A stretch of 64,000 nt of DNA from Tridacna crocea (Eukaryota; Mollusca; Bivalvia; Cardiida; Cardiidae): positions 16,705,501-16,769,500 of the forward strand of contig OX031072.1 in NCBI GenBank assembly GCA_943736015.1. The letters are read 5' to 3'. This document shows, piece by piece, positions 51,946 through 62,175 of the stretch. The notes under the pieces were generated by a model. That model was given only the letters and a program-made list of their open reading frames with translations. It was not told where the DNA came from and did not search any database. A program made the translations under genes and the position numbers. Numbering within the stretch: position 1 is the first letter of the stretch; the number at the start of each line of letters is the position of its first letter.

Positions 51946-52321
51946 AAGCTTTTTAGATCTTTGAATTGTTTTGTGAAGGGTTTAGCAAGGTATGAAAAGT
52001 TTCAGTTAGTCATTCAGATACAAAATGTAAAACATTGTATTGATTTTGAAAAATCAGCCTTGAATTATTCATAGCAGCACTATACCATTGATTGTTCAGA
52101 TTAGAAAAGCCAGGTGCAAGTTGCAATAAAACTGAAATAAGAGAGGTCTGCCAGTTTATGATGTTTTTTTTAATCTCATAGCCTCCCTTGTTTTCAGTGT
52201 AATATCCCCATTACAAATTTCTTATCTTACACACATTTATTATCACATTTGTGTGATGTCACTTTTGATGTCATTTTGTACATATTTCATAGAAGAGAAT
52301 GGATCTTATGGATATTACTGC

Positions 52322-52457
52322 TAGGAGAAAACATTGTTTGGAAAAGGAGAAAATGCTGGTTACCTGATGCCCGCATTTCGCCCTTTTCCCATGATGTTTT
52401 CAAAAGGCTTCTTTTCCAGGATCGATAAAAGTCAGGATTGTGAGGTAAAACGTTAAT
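52322..52457 (-). repeat. TTAA-A MITE, minus, right part
   Basis: GAGAAAACATTGTTTGGAAA to TTGTGAGGTAAAACGTTAA. Confidence 0.8.
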
Positions 52458-52504
52458 TGTCAAGAATTTTCAAAGTTTTATATCAACAGAAATTGGGGTC
52501 CATT

Positions 52505-52680
52505 ATGGCCCAGTGGTGTAGGACTCATGACCTGGAGGTCCTGCGTTAAAGCCTAATGCTGGATCCACTGGGTTCTCATAGGAGTGTCCTAGGGCAAGAC
52601 AGTTCAGAGCTTAGCCTGGTACTAGTTAAACCAAGGAAACATGAGTATGTGAGCTGTTGCATAAAAAACTATTGAAACAA
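52505..52680 (+). repeat. tRNA-like SINE, second family, plus
   Basis: TGGCCCAGTGGTGTAGGACT fits an A box. CTGCGTTAAAGCCTAATGCT sits where a degenerate B box would be. The body has GGAGTGTCCTAGGGCAAGAC. A possible fold-back J fragment follows at 52690-52768. Confidence 0.6.
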
Positions 52681-52939
52681 TCAAATCTACAGAATTTATG
52701 ATTGGCCAAACCAAATTCGTTAAAATATCATTGGCTCAACCCAATCACCATTTGTGTTACATTATACAGGCAATTGTAGTACTGGAATAATTACTCGTTG
52801 TGGAGTAGATGATGAATATGGCATCTGGATTTGGACGTGCCCAGTGGGCTTCAATCAAACCCATGCACATACCCAGTGTCTCTATAATCCATTGGATTTA
52901 TTTGTTGATGCTATAGCAATATGACATGAAAGGTCAGTT

Positions 52940-53095
52940 GGCTGCAGAGTATGACTCGCTGACCTCATGTGGACAGTGTAGATCAAGATCAGACTGCACA
53001 GAACATGCAGTCTGATCCTTGATCTACACTACCCAATAAGGACATCACAAAAGAAAATCTTTGAAATTAGAAAATTTGTGGCTTTAGTATTGGCT
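52940..53095 (+). repeat. TTAA-E MITE copy
   Basis: GGACAGTGTAGATCAAGATC and GCAGTCTGATCCTTGATCTA are inverted around the centre, with CCAATAAGGACATCAC downstream as in 14399-14613. Confidence 0.8.
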
Positions 53096-53260
53096 TAATT
53101 CTTCACCAAATGACAAAATTGTAGACCTTTCCAAATTGAAAGCATTTGCAGACAACAAAATAAAATGTTACTCAAAAACTGAAATTTATTTTGGGAAGGG
53201 TAGAAAACGTAGAAAAAAAGAAGAAAATGCTGGTTACCAGAATATTTTTAAAGTCAAAGG
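53095..53260 (-). repeat. TTAA-A MITE, minus, right end lost
   Basis: TTAATTCTTCACCAAATGAC to GAAAATGCTGGTTACCAG. Confidence 0.82.
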
Positions 53261-53680
53261 AAAACTTGTTTTGAAAGATGAAAAGTTAAAATTTGGTAAA
53301 AACTCTTTTGAAAAGATGTGAAACAAAAGTCCTCCTTGGTCAACAAAGGCCAGAAATAAAGGCAGTGTTCTAGCTCTGACTGATCAGACAAGATGATTAT
53401 CATGTAGATTAAGATTGGCTTAAGATTAAAAGATTGCCTTTTATTCTTATAAAAACTTTTTTTCTGTCCTTGTCTAGACTACCTAGATAATACAGAAAAT
53501 AGTTACATGGAAATAATAAACCACCCAACAAAATTTAAGCCATGTAAATTTTGAAAGAACTTGTAGACATAATTCAACTCTAAATGCAATGAATTAATAA
53601 TCTTGACCTTTTTTCATGGGAAAAACAGCACAGAATAGTACTTTTTAAAGGGTTTTCTGTTAAAATACTTAACATAATAG

Positions 53681-53785
53681 TAGATAGTTCAGATCATAGA
53701 TCAGACTCCATGTTTTCTGCAGTCTGTTCTTGATCTGCACTGTCTGCAAAAGGAAGTGAAGTTGGCTCAGGGTTTTAAGGGTTGA
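53681..53785. repeat. TTAA-E hairpin copy
   Basis: GATCATAGATCAGACTCCAT and TGCAGTCTGTTCTTGATCTG, ending TTTTAAGGGTTGAA. Confidence 0.75.
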
Positions 53786-53805
53786 ATATCCCAGTTTCTC
53801 AGTTA

Positions 53806-53900
53806 GAAAGGGTAGAAAACAAGTTGACAATAGGGGTGAAATTCTCCTTTTTTTGCAATAATTTGAAAAGCCTTCGCTTTGTCATTGAAACTTGGGATTA
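53806..53900 (-). repeat. TTAA-A MITE fragment, minus
   Basis: AAAGGGTAGAAAACAAGTTG and ATTGAAACTTGGGATTAAC. Confidence 0.62.
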
Positions 53901-53931
53901 ACAGAAAGAATATTAGCCTATACATGTTGAG

Positions 53932-54154
53932 TTAACCCTTAACTCAACAATTTTGGATTTGTCAGGATCGAAAGCATTTGCAAGCGACATATTAAAGGGT
54001 ATTCGAAACCGGATATGTTTCTTTCAAAGTATAGAAAACATTGTGGAAAAAGGAGAAAATGCTGGTTACCAGCATTTTCTCCTTTTTCCACAATGTTTTT
54101 GAAAGCATTTACCTTCCAGAGTGTTAAAACTTGGGATTGTGTGGTAAAGAGATA
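53932..54154 (-). repeat. TTAA-A MITE, minus, full length
   Basis: TTAACCCTTAACTCAACAAT to GTGTGGTAAAGAGATAA with the full core. Confidence 0.9.
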
Positions 54155-54639
54155 AGGGTAGTTCTATTTAACTTAACATGTGAAGTCATTTGCACAGAAT
54201 CTGTGTGACAGGGTACCGGAACCAAAGTACCAGTATAGTTATTATCATTATAATCTGGAACCAAACTAAGAAGCAGTAACCTTAACCCATGGATAATTGG
54301 TGCATATTGCAGGTTTTTCTGAATTTTTGCACATCTATATCTGTACAAAATACTGAAAGTTGAAGCTTTAGGATGGAATTTGAAATAGTGTAGAGAAGGA
54401 TTGCTGGCACAGACTAATTGGAAATATGAAAAGCTACATGTGAGTTCTAGAACATTTATCTTTTTATGTAGAAAAAAGTGACTGCTGATGAAGGATAAAA
54501 TGTAAAACTAACCTAAGAATCTTTAAAAAAAAGTTATGTCAGTCTGTGTTGTGTATTTTCTGTCCATTTTCTGAAACTGTCAAAATGTCTGAGGCCTGTT
54601 AATATAAAGCAGAAACTTTTACATTCTTTTTACACCTAA

Positions 54640-54895
54640 GGGTTATATTATGTTATGGCCCTACTCATCCATCTGTCCATCCATTTGCAATTTCTTGTTT
54701 GCGCGACTCCTTCTACAGTTTCCAGTGGAATAAGTTCAAAGTTACAACACTCAGAATCTCTCTGATGTATAGTTGTGCATGTGACTCTTAAAGTTTGGAT
54801 CTCTTTTGGTATTCTCAATTTTAAGCCATTTCACTGACAAGCCTCAGGCATATGTGCACTGCTTCACAAAGCTCTTTTTTCACAACTCTGTTACT
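54640..54895 (+). repeat. Dispersed repeat I, copy 4
   Basis: GGGTTATATTATGTTATGGC, CCATCTGTCCATCCATTTGC and TTAAGCCATTTCACTGACAA. Confidence 0.75.
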
Positions 54896-54933
54896 AATGA
54901 AGAAAAATTAACTTCACAAACTTGGGCTACTCC

Positions 54934-55162
54934 TTAATCCTTTATTCCATAGATACTCATTTCTACACATTGCTTGTAGGAGCCTTTGAAAAACATTGTG
55001 GCAAAAGATGAAATTGCTTGCCACGAGCAATTTCATCTTTTGCCACAGTGTTTTCTATGCTATCAAAAGGTGTCATATACACATAAGAAATTGCTTCATC
55101 CTTGCTGTTATTTAGGGTCAATTAGAGATACAATAGAAATGCCTTATAGGGTAAAGGGTTAA
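54934..55162 (+). repeat. TTAA-B MITE, full length
   Basis: TTAATCCTTTATTCCATAGA to ATAGGGTAAAGGGTTAA. The core stem has changed to GATGAAATTGCTTGCCACGA while staying self-complementary. Confidence 0.93.
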
Positions 55163-55189
55163 GACACACTTTGATCATAAACTAGAATA

Positions 55190-55301
55190 TGGCAGTGAAC
55201 AGTGCAGATCAGAGATTGTACTGCATGTTCTATGCAGTCTGATCTTGATCTACACTGTCAACTAAAGGTTCTTGTGTTGTGTATGGTATGGAAAGAGTTA
55301 A
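55190..55301. repeat. TTAA-E hairpin copy
   Basis: ACAGTGCAGATCAGAGATTG and GCAGTCTGATCTTGATCTAC, ending GGAAAGAGTTAA. Confidence 0.8.
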
Positions 55302-55615
55302 AGAACAGATGAAGGGTCAGTGACTGTTATTTGACTTAAGTTTCTGTAAAACATACTTTTTGATTGTAATATGACAAACGGAAATGTTACAGAAGTTTGA
55401 TTTATCCAATGAATAAGTTGAGGGTACTTGTCGGGATTTCTTAACTGGTAATTTGTTTGCATAAGGAGAAAGTTCTATTTGTATTGAGCAATAACAAGCC
55501 TGATTCGTTATCTAAACAACAGCTTTGATATCGGCCAAATACCGCTTTCCAACTAGTTAGTATTGATATGTTCCATGTTGAATTCTTTTAGCTGGCACCA
55601 CAAAATGTGCATGAC

Positions 55616-55804
55616 AGAGCTCTAGATAAGAGGAAGTGACGTCTTTCTAAATCAATTATTTCTTTTCCATACCCTATGTTGTGGGTACTCATTAGAATCG
55701 TCTCAATGAGACAATTCTAATGAGTACCCACAACAAAGGGTTTAATGGAGAATTATCAATATTTTCAATTTTGAAATCGAAATCATTCCCTCTGTCTGGA
55801 GCTC
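55616..55804. repeat. Palindromic element G4
   Basis: AGAGCTCTAGATAAGAGGAA at the left, CTCTGTCTGGAGCTCT at the right. The central hairpin has GTTGTGGGTACTCATTAGAA / TTCTAATGAGTACCCACAAC. Confidence 0.92.
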
Positions 55805-55852
55805 TGCGTGGATATTTGTTTGTTTTATTTTTGTCTGGATCTTACTTTTTTG

Positions 55853-56130
55853 GTATGGTGTTTAATGCTATTTTCAACATTATTTCAGTTATAATACAGT
55901 GCCCAGTGCAATTATTCATGCTGTCGTGGAGTTTCTTTTTACCATTACTCCACAACATTCTTTCAAAGCCACTGGCTACTTTTCAACATAATCATCATTT
56001 AAACATTATGATCGGCAGTGAGAGAAGAACTAATACTGTTGTAGTAACTATATTAATCCTCGGGAAGAAATTAGTCAAGCCAGGGGTCAAACCACTGACT
56101 CCTTGTGCTTGAGTTCTGTACACTGGGCTC
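55853..56130 (-). repeat. tRNA-derived SINE, minus, long copy
   Basis: GGTATGGTGTTTAATGCTAT, TTTCAACATTATTTCAGTTA, GCCCAGTGCAATTATTCATG, GAGAGAAGAACTAATACTGT, and the B-box region AGCCAGGGGTCAAACC. Confidence 0.85.
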
Positions 56131-56251
56131 TGGTTTTTATCTGGACCTTGCAACAATAGCAGTGGAAAGTATACATTGCAGATGTTAAAAAGTGCATGTA
56201 AATTCAAATCATGCCATTTTAACCCATTACCACACAATCCCTACTTTTGAC
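56118..56251 (+). repeat. Duplicated segment, copy 1
   Basis: Begins GTACACTGGGCTCTGG and runs through GGACCTTGCAACAATAGC into the first 33 bp of the TTAA-A MITE at 56219. The second copy is at 59897-60031. Confidence 0.85.
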
Positions 56252-56447
56252 GCCCCTGAGAAAGAAGCCTTTTGAAAACATTGTGGGAAAAGGAGAAAAT
56301 GCTGGTAACCAGCATTTTCTCCTTTTCCCACAATGTTTTCTACCCTTCTCAAAACAAATTTCAAATTTTCAGTCACTTTTATTTTGTCATCTGCAAATAT
56401 TTTCAATTTGAACCAGTCTAAAATTTTGTTGTTTGGTAAAGTGTTAC
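56219..56447 (+). repeat. TTAA-A MITE, plus, full length
   Basis: TTAACCCATTACCACACAAT to TTGTTTGGTAAAGTGTTAC with a perfect core palindrome. A right-end fragment of another copy is at 56660-56722. Confidence 0.95.
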
Positions 56448-57081
56448 AGTATGGAAATTGTTGTGATGATGATAGTCTGTAAAGTAATAGTAGAAACATA
56501 CACTACTCACTGGCAGAAAATGAGTTTTAAAACTTGGTCAAAAGCTGCCAACTTGGTCTTTCTTTTTTCATTTAATTTCAGCATGGTTTTAATATTTATA
56601 CTTTTGCCTTTACTAGGTAATAACTGAAATGTTCAAATATCATTTGTGCCGTATGAAGTTTGTAGGCTGCAAGTGCTTTCACATTGGACCCTTCAAAAAT
56701 ATTGTTGTTTGTGAAAAAGTTAATTACTCAAGACAGAGTGTTTTGAATGGTATTGGACAGGTTGTAGACAAATTTTTCCTCGGATTGTTTGGTGCAGGGT
56801 TAATTGAATGCAGACAAACCTAATTTTTTGTGGAAGAGGACAAATCTGCAAACTTCCCTGACAAGTAATTGGATAACCATCCTGAAGACAAATTTAATTT
56901 TCAGCTTTAGATTTCCAGTATGTAATTCTGATTTAGACTTGTTGCAAAACAGACCTGAAGAAAACATGTCTGAGCTAACATACAGAAAAGTTGTCCAGAT
57001 AAAGGGGAAATAAAATATGTGAAGTTAATTATTATTTGAGTTTATGAATCTTATTTGTCCATTATATCAAGACAAGTCATC

Positions 57082-57475
57082 ATATTCAGTAGGATCAATG
57101 CTAGGCTAAACCATTTGTATTTTCAGTAAGATCCATGCTCAGAACCAGTGGTGTATTCATTAAGATCCACCATCTAAAACATTAATGTATTCAGTAGGAT
57201 TCATGCTTTAAATCATTATAGTATTCACTAAGATTCATGCTTTAAATCATTATAGTATTCACTAAGATCCATCCTCTAAACCAGTCATTTATTCATTAAG
57301 ATCCATGCTATAAACCAGTCATGTGTTCAGTTAGATCCATGCACCAAACCAGTGGTGTATTCAGTTAGATCAATGTTCTTAACCAGTAGTGTATTCAGTA
57401 AGATCCATGCTCTAAACTAGTAGTGTATTCAGTAAGATCCATGCTCTAAACCAGTAATTTATATACTGTGGATTC
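57082..57475 (+). repeat. 34-bp minisatellite, left block
   Basis: About twelve units of AGATCCATGCTCTAAACCAG + TAGTGTATTCAGTA with substitutions. Continues at 58978. Confidence 0.92.
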
Positions 57476-58977
57476 ATATAATTTCGTTGGTATGAAATTT
57501 CGTGGATTTTTCAAATTCGGCATTTTCGTTGGACCATAAATTCGTTGATTTTCCATTTCCAAACGAATTTTTTTTTGTATAAAAAAAAATCTTAACTGAC
57601 CATTAATAAAGTGTGTGAAAGAAAAAAAAAAGATAACATAAGACGGGACTCGATCGATGACAAGTATACAGGTCTCGAGTGTATCGAGTGTCAAGGGTGT
57701 AAAGTTTATGACACTTATCTGATAATCTAATCGCCGGTCTCGAGTCTATCAATTAAATAAGACATGCGTAATTATTAACAATTTACACCGTTATTATTTA
57801 ATACTGTAGTCAGTTTACAATCAAATTTTAAGCCGTAAAAGATACGACGACGTTTTCAGAATCGTCTGCTTAGAAACTGCTGTCTTCCAAAGCTACCCTT
57901 CCCTCATGTCTGGGTCACTTAGGAAAACAAGACTGCTTGTCGCATATTCGCCGATATATTGTGACAGATGGAAAGAGATCGTTTGTTTAGAGCTCGAGTC
58001 GTTACTGACATGATACGTTTTACCTTGTTGTCCAAAAGTGTGTCCGAAATAGTAAGTGTGAACTCCAACAAATTTGCATCTAGATCTATATTTAGAACAA
58101 GCGTGAAGGGTCAAAATTGTAGTAGACCTAAGTTTCGGCTTCCATTCAATCTTGTGCGACTTCCTAAAGTTGCTTTCTTATACGAGCTTGTTCAACTGCA
58201 TGTGATAGATCGACTATCAGACTGCAAGTTCTGTTTAGTCTGACACCGTCCAACAACACGTTGAAATCCGCCATCTTGTCATCACCAATTTCAATATTAG
58301 AACGACCCAAATATAAAACAAGCCGTCCGTCAACATGATTTATGCCTGTCACAGTTACACACGCGTTTGCAGTAAAATTTTGATTTGGGGTAGATCTATG
58401 ACGTAACGTATGGGTCATTCGAGCAAGAGGGTTGTAAAACAAACGTTTGTTGTACTAATTTACGACTATTTTACCCTGTTTTGCGTTTAGAAATGGCTGT
58501 TTCAAAAACACCTGGGCAGTCGTGTCACATGTTTTGTGTAGTCGGCAGAAATTTGGTTTGGCTGTTTGCAAAAAAAAATCCTCGCAGCCGAAATGCAACA
58601 GTAAAAAATAAACATGGATTACTTGACTCAATGCGTGTAGGTAATTTTTCAACAGTGTTTATGCCGTCGTCGCCGGGATAACAAAAAAAGAAATGAAGTT
58701 AAGGCAATGGAGAAATCACTTTTTTTACTCGGTAATTGTTAAGTCTCAACAAAATCTTTATAGGAACAAATAATCTGAGGTGTAAATAACTTTCTGTTCG
58801 ATAGGGAGTGGGTACATTTTAACGTTAGCGTCGTCATGTTCGTTATTAATGAAGCCAAACCAAACTAAGTTGAAGATGGCCAAGGACCTATCTTTCGTCG
58901 GGAACTTGAATTCGTGGACTTACCTACCCACGAAATCAACGAAAATTAGTACTCAACGAATATTAATGGTTTCACAG
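57476..58977. mobile_element. TA-flanked inverted-repeat element inside minisatellite
   Basis: The left end TA|CTGTGGATTCATATAATT matches the right end inverted (TA|CTGTGAAACCATTAATAT). Both termini also carry TTCGTTG and TTTCGTGG/CCACGAAA motifs. It is flanked by TA on both sides and splits a 34-bp array. The interior is 1.3 kb with more CpG than the surroundings and only short frames (up to about 92 codons), so it is non-autonomous. TA targets suggest a Tc1/mariner-like mover (inference). Confidence 0.8.
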
Positions 58978-59890
58978 TAGTAAGATCCATGCTAAAAACC
59001 AGTAGTGTATTCAGGAAGATCGATGCTGTAAACCAGTAGTTTATTCAGTAAGATCCAACCTGTAAACCAGTAGTGTATCCAGTAAGATCCATGCTCTAAA
59101 CCAGAAGTGCATTGAGTTAGATACATGCTCATAACTAGTAATATATTCAGTAAGATCCATGCTCTAAACCAGCAGTGTATTCAATTAGATCAATGCTCTA
59201 AACCAGTAGTGTATTCAGTAAGAGCCATACTCTAAACCACCAGTGTTTTAAATAAGATCCATGCTCTAAACCAGTGTATTCGGTAAGAGCCATGCTCTAA
59301 ACCAGCAGCGTATCAGGTAAAATCCATGCTCTAAACCAGTAGTGTATTCGGTAAGGTCCATCCTCTAAACCAGTAGTGTATTCGGTAAAATCCATCCTCT
59401 AAACCAGTAGTTTATTCGGTAAGATCCATCCTCTAAACCAGTAGTGTATTCGGTTAGGTCCATACTCTAATCTAGCAGTGTATTCAGTTAGATCAGTGGT
59501 CTTAACCAATAGAGTATTCAGTTAGATCCATGCTCAAAACTAGTGGTGTATTCAGTTAGATCAGTGCTCTTAACTAGTAGTGTATTCAGTTAGATCCATG
59601 CTGTAAGCCAGTAGTTTATTAATCAGTAAGATCCATGCTCTGAACCAGTAGTGTATTAAGTAAGATCCATCCTCTAAACCAGTAGTTTATTATTCAGTAA
59701 GATCCATTCTCGAAATCCGTAGGTTATTATTCAGTAAGATCCATGCTCTAAACCAGTAGTGTATTCAGTAAGAACTATGCTTTTAAAATGGTGTGTATTC
59801 AGTAAGATCCATGCTCTGAACCAGTAGTGTATTCAGTAAGATCTGTGCTCTTAACATGTGGTGTGTTCAGAAAGATCTGTACTCTAAACC
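58978..59890 (+). repeat. 34-bp minisatellite, right block
   Basis: About 25-27 units, some with indels, such as CCAGTAGTGTATTCGGTAAG and CCAGTAGTTTATTATTCAGT variants. Confidence 0.93.
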
Positions 59891-59896
59891 ATAAGT

Positions 59897-60031
59897 GTAC
59901 ACTTGGCTCTGGGTTTTTTCTGGACCTTGCAACAATAGCGGTGGAAAGTAAATATTTGCGGGTGTTAAAAAGTGCATTTAAATTCAAATCATGCCATTTT
60001 AACCCATTACCACACAATCCCTACTTTTGAC
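59897..60031 (+). repeat. Duplicated segment, copy 2
   Basis: Roughly 90 percent identical by eye to 56118-56251. It includes the boundary with a TTAA-A end (TTAACCCATTACCACACAAT, CCCTACTTTTGAC), but the MITE stops after 33 bp. Confidence 0.88.
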
Positions 60032-60112
60032 TGTATTCAGCTTTTTATTAAAAGACAATCTGCTGTCTTCTAAACCCTTTCTTTGTCATAGAGACAAACA
60101 GGATTTTGCAGG

Positions 60113-60337
60113 TGGATTACCAAACAATCCCTGGCTTTTATGACCCTGATATGGAAGCCTTTTGAAAACACAGTGTAAAAAGGAGAAAATGCTGGTAACC
60201 AGCATTTTCTCCTTTTCCCACAGTGTTTTCCACTCTGCTCAAAATAAATTTCAATTTTTGGGTTACGTTTCTGTTGTCATCTGCAAGTACTTTCAATTTG
60301 GATCAGTCTAAAATTCTGCCATTTGGTAAAGGGTTAA
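60113..60337 (+). repeat. TTAA-A MITE, plus
   Basis: GATTACCAAACAATCCCTGG to CCATTTGGTAAAGGGTTAA with the full core. Confidence 0.9.
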
Positions 60338-60983
60338 AAGATAAAGACACAGAATTTGTACCATAGACTTATTTACTGTGGCCTTTTACATGTATAGGAA
60401 TCTCTTCCCTAGATTTCGTTATGTACAGAACAGGTAAGATAGGTCCATTTTTCAGATGAACAGTACATTCAAAAGTAAAAATGAGTCATGGCCAGTAAAT
60501 GATCAGTCTTTGTCCAAGTTTGTGGTCAGTTTTATATTGATAAATTCAATGTTGGTAACTGAAACTTTTAATAACCTGTGTTGGAACTGTCTATGTATTT
60601 TGATGTGAATGAGATTGACTACTCTCAAAGGGAATACATAAAAAACTGATTAAGATTATCTTAAATGATGATTTATTCTAAAAGGGTTAAAGAATGCAAT
60701 TTTAGATGATTATTATTTGATGGAAAACTCTTTAAAAGGAATTTCTTGATGAGTGCCAATAAATGGTTTTGTGGAAGAAAATAAAGTTTTGATCTTTTTA
60801 TGTCGATATGATAGAATTTTTGTAAAGTATTGCAGACCACACTGTTTCTCGGCCATTTTCATAACAGTATGATAAAATTGCATGATATTCATCTATGAAA
60901 CACTGATCAGCTTTAGACACAAAGTGGTCTTTTACCCAAGGGTACTTTAGTACTTGGGAGTTCTTCAGATGCATCAAAATCTT

Positions 60984-61204
60984 CACTCCACAATCCGGAC
61001 TTTTGACAGCCCTGAGAAAGAGGCCTTTTGAAAACATGGTGGGAAAAGGAGAAAATGCTGGTAACCAGCATTTTCTCCTTTTCCAACAATGTTTTCTACC
61101 CTTCCCTAATCAAATTTCAAGTTTTTGATTCACATATATTTTGTCGTCTGCAAATACGTTCAATTTGGACTAGTCAAAAATTTTATCGTTTTGTAAAGAG
61201 TGAA
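60984..61204 (+). repeat. TTAA-A MITE, plus
   Basis: CACTCCACAATCCGGACTTT to CGTTTTGTAAAGAGTGAA with the full core. Confidence 0.88.
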
Positions 61205-61468
61205 AGCAATATTCCAGAATATGATGTGTTCCAGTCTAATTTTCAAAGTTAAAGAATTGTTTTTCTATTGGATATGACAGGAATGTGTCTGGTTCTGTGT
61301 TTTATATGAGCCATAAAAATGTAATTTACTTCATCTCTTCAGTAATGGTTGACAAGCAGTCTGGCCTCTTGGCAACATGAATGTGCTATCAAAATACGTA
61401 CAGTTCACTTGGAGAATGATCATTGAAATGGTCAGCAAAGAATTTATATGCACACACTTTTTTTTTTT

Positions 61469-61919
61469 ATCCTTTACAAAACATCCATTCTTGTTAGTGT
61501 GTTAACACTCCAGGGAAGGATTACTCTTGAAAGTATTGCAGAGAAAGCAGAAAAGCTGGTTACCAGCATTTTCTGTGTTTCCTACAATGTTTTCTTCCCT
61601 GTCTAACAGAAATTAACTCTTTACCAAAGGACAAATTTTAGACTAGTCCAATTTGGAAGCATGTGCAGATGATAAAATGATTTTGGCTCAAATGATGTTT
61701 TTTTGTCTTTGATAAGGTAGAAAACACTGTGGGGAAAGGAGAAAATGCTTTTCTCCTTTTCCCACAATGTTTTCAAAAGGCTTCTCTCATAGGGGATGTT
61801 AAAATCTGGGTTTGTTTGATAAAGGGTGAAACCATTTTAGCAATATTGGAGTTGTTGTCTGTAAACGTTTCCAATTTTGACATGGCTAAACTTTCGTTAC
61901 AAGTTTGGTAAATGGTTCA
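61469..61919 (+). repeat. TTAA-A MITE, plus, split by another TTAA-A copy
   Basis: The left part at 61469-61612 has core AGCTGGTTACCAGC and ends TCTAACAGAAA. The right part at 61831-61919 resumes with ACCATTTTAGCAATATTGGA and ends AGTTTGGTAAATGGTTCAG. It ends 62 bp before the exon at 61982. Confidence 0.82.
61613..61830 (-). repeat. TTAA-A MITE, minus, nested
   Basis: TTAACTCTTTACCAAAGGAC to GTTTGATAAAGGGTGAA. The core has collapsed to GGAGAAAATGCTTTTCTCC. Confidence 0.9.
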
Positions 61920-61981
61920 GGAAAAAAAGAAAATCATCCTTCAGTGAAAGGTTTAAGTTATTCCATTTACTATATTTTCAG

Positions 61982-62068
61982 ACTGGAGTCACTGATGGGT
62001 TTAGATCGAAGCCATATCGAGGACGAGACTTTGAGACATTCCTCTTGGTACCAGGCTGGTATACCAAG
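61982..62068 (+). CDS. Small exon of PTB-SH2 adaptor: SH2 entry
   Basis: Exon of 87 bp between TATTTTCAG and AAG|GTAAGT. Its first base completes the Gly codon split from the previous exon, and its last two bases are completed by the first G of the next exon. In that frame it reads LESLMGLDRSHIEDETL then RHSSWYQAGIPR. The Trp-Tyr and AGIPR run straight into the SH2 helix on the next exon, so the 3' half of this frame is secure. The alternative frame is also open and contains FRSKPYRGRDFETF, which is discussed as a finding. TTAA-A copies lie 62 bp upstream and directly at the donor. The 87-bp size and matching phases on both sides make this exon likely. Confidence 0.82.
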
Positions 62069-62073
62069 GTAAG

Positions 62074-62175
62074 TTAACCCTCTACCACACTACCTTGGGA
62101 TTGAATAACCCTGAGAAAGAGGCCTTTTGAAAGCATTGTTGGAAAATGAGAAAATACTGGTAACCAAGTACAATG
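62074..62175 (+). repeat. TTAA-A MITE, plus, left half, at the exon 4 donor
   Basis: TTAACCCTCTACCACACTAC to GAAAATACTGGTAACCA. Its first T is base +6 of the GTAAGT donor at 62069-62074. Confidence 0.9.

Larger units (their letters stand above)
13060..61981 (+). other. Intron, 48.9 kb, packed with transposable elements
   Basis: Donor GTATGT, acceptor TTTTCAG. The flanking exons join in phase without extra sequence, and I found no convincing further exon. Repeats are listed separately. Stretches over 300 bp with nothing recognised: 13930-14240, 16397-16718, 17606-17981, 20095-20395, 21334-21690, 22985-23889, 24118-24624, 25085-26330 (except noted pieces), 28385-28935, 30919-31240, 31789-32207, 34346-34789, 38061-38358, 39247-39508, 40176-40836, 41812-42110, 42964-43396, 43623-43908, 44655-44957, 45378-46360, 48732-49078, 50757-51076, 51946-52320, 53261-53680, 54155-54635, 56448-57080, 60338-60984. 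Confidence 0.75.

Noticed and set aside
57968-58243. 91-codon frame inside the TA element
   Set aside because: No start context, domain or codon pattern that supports a gene. Kept only as a question about the cargo.
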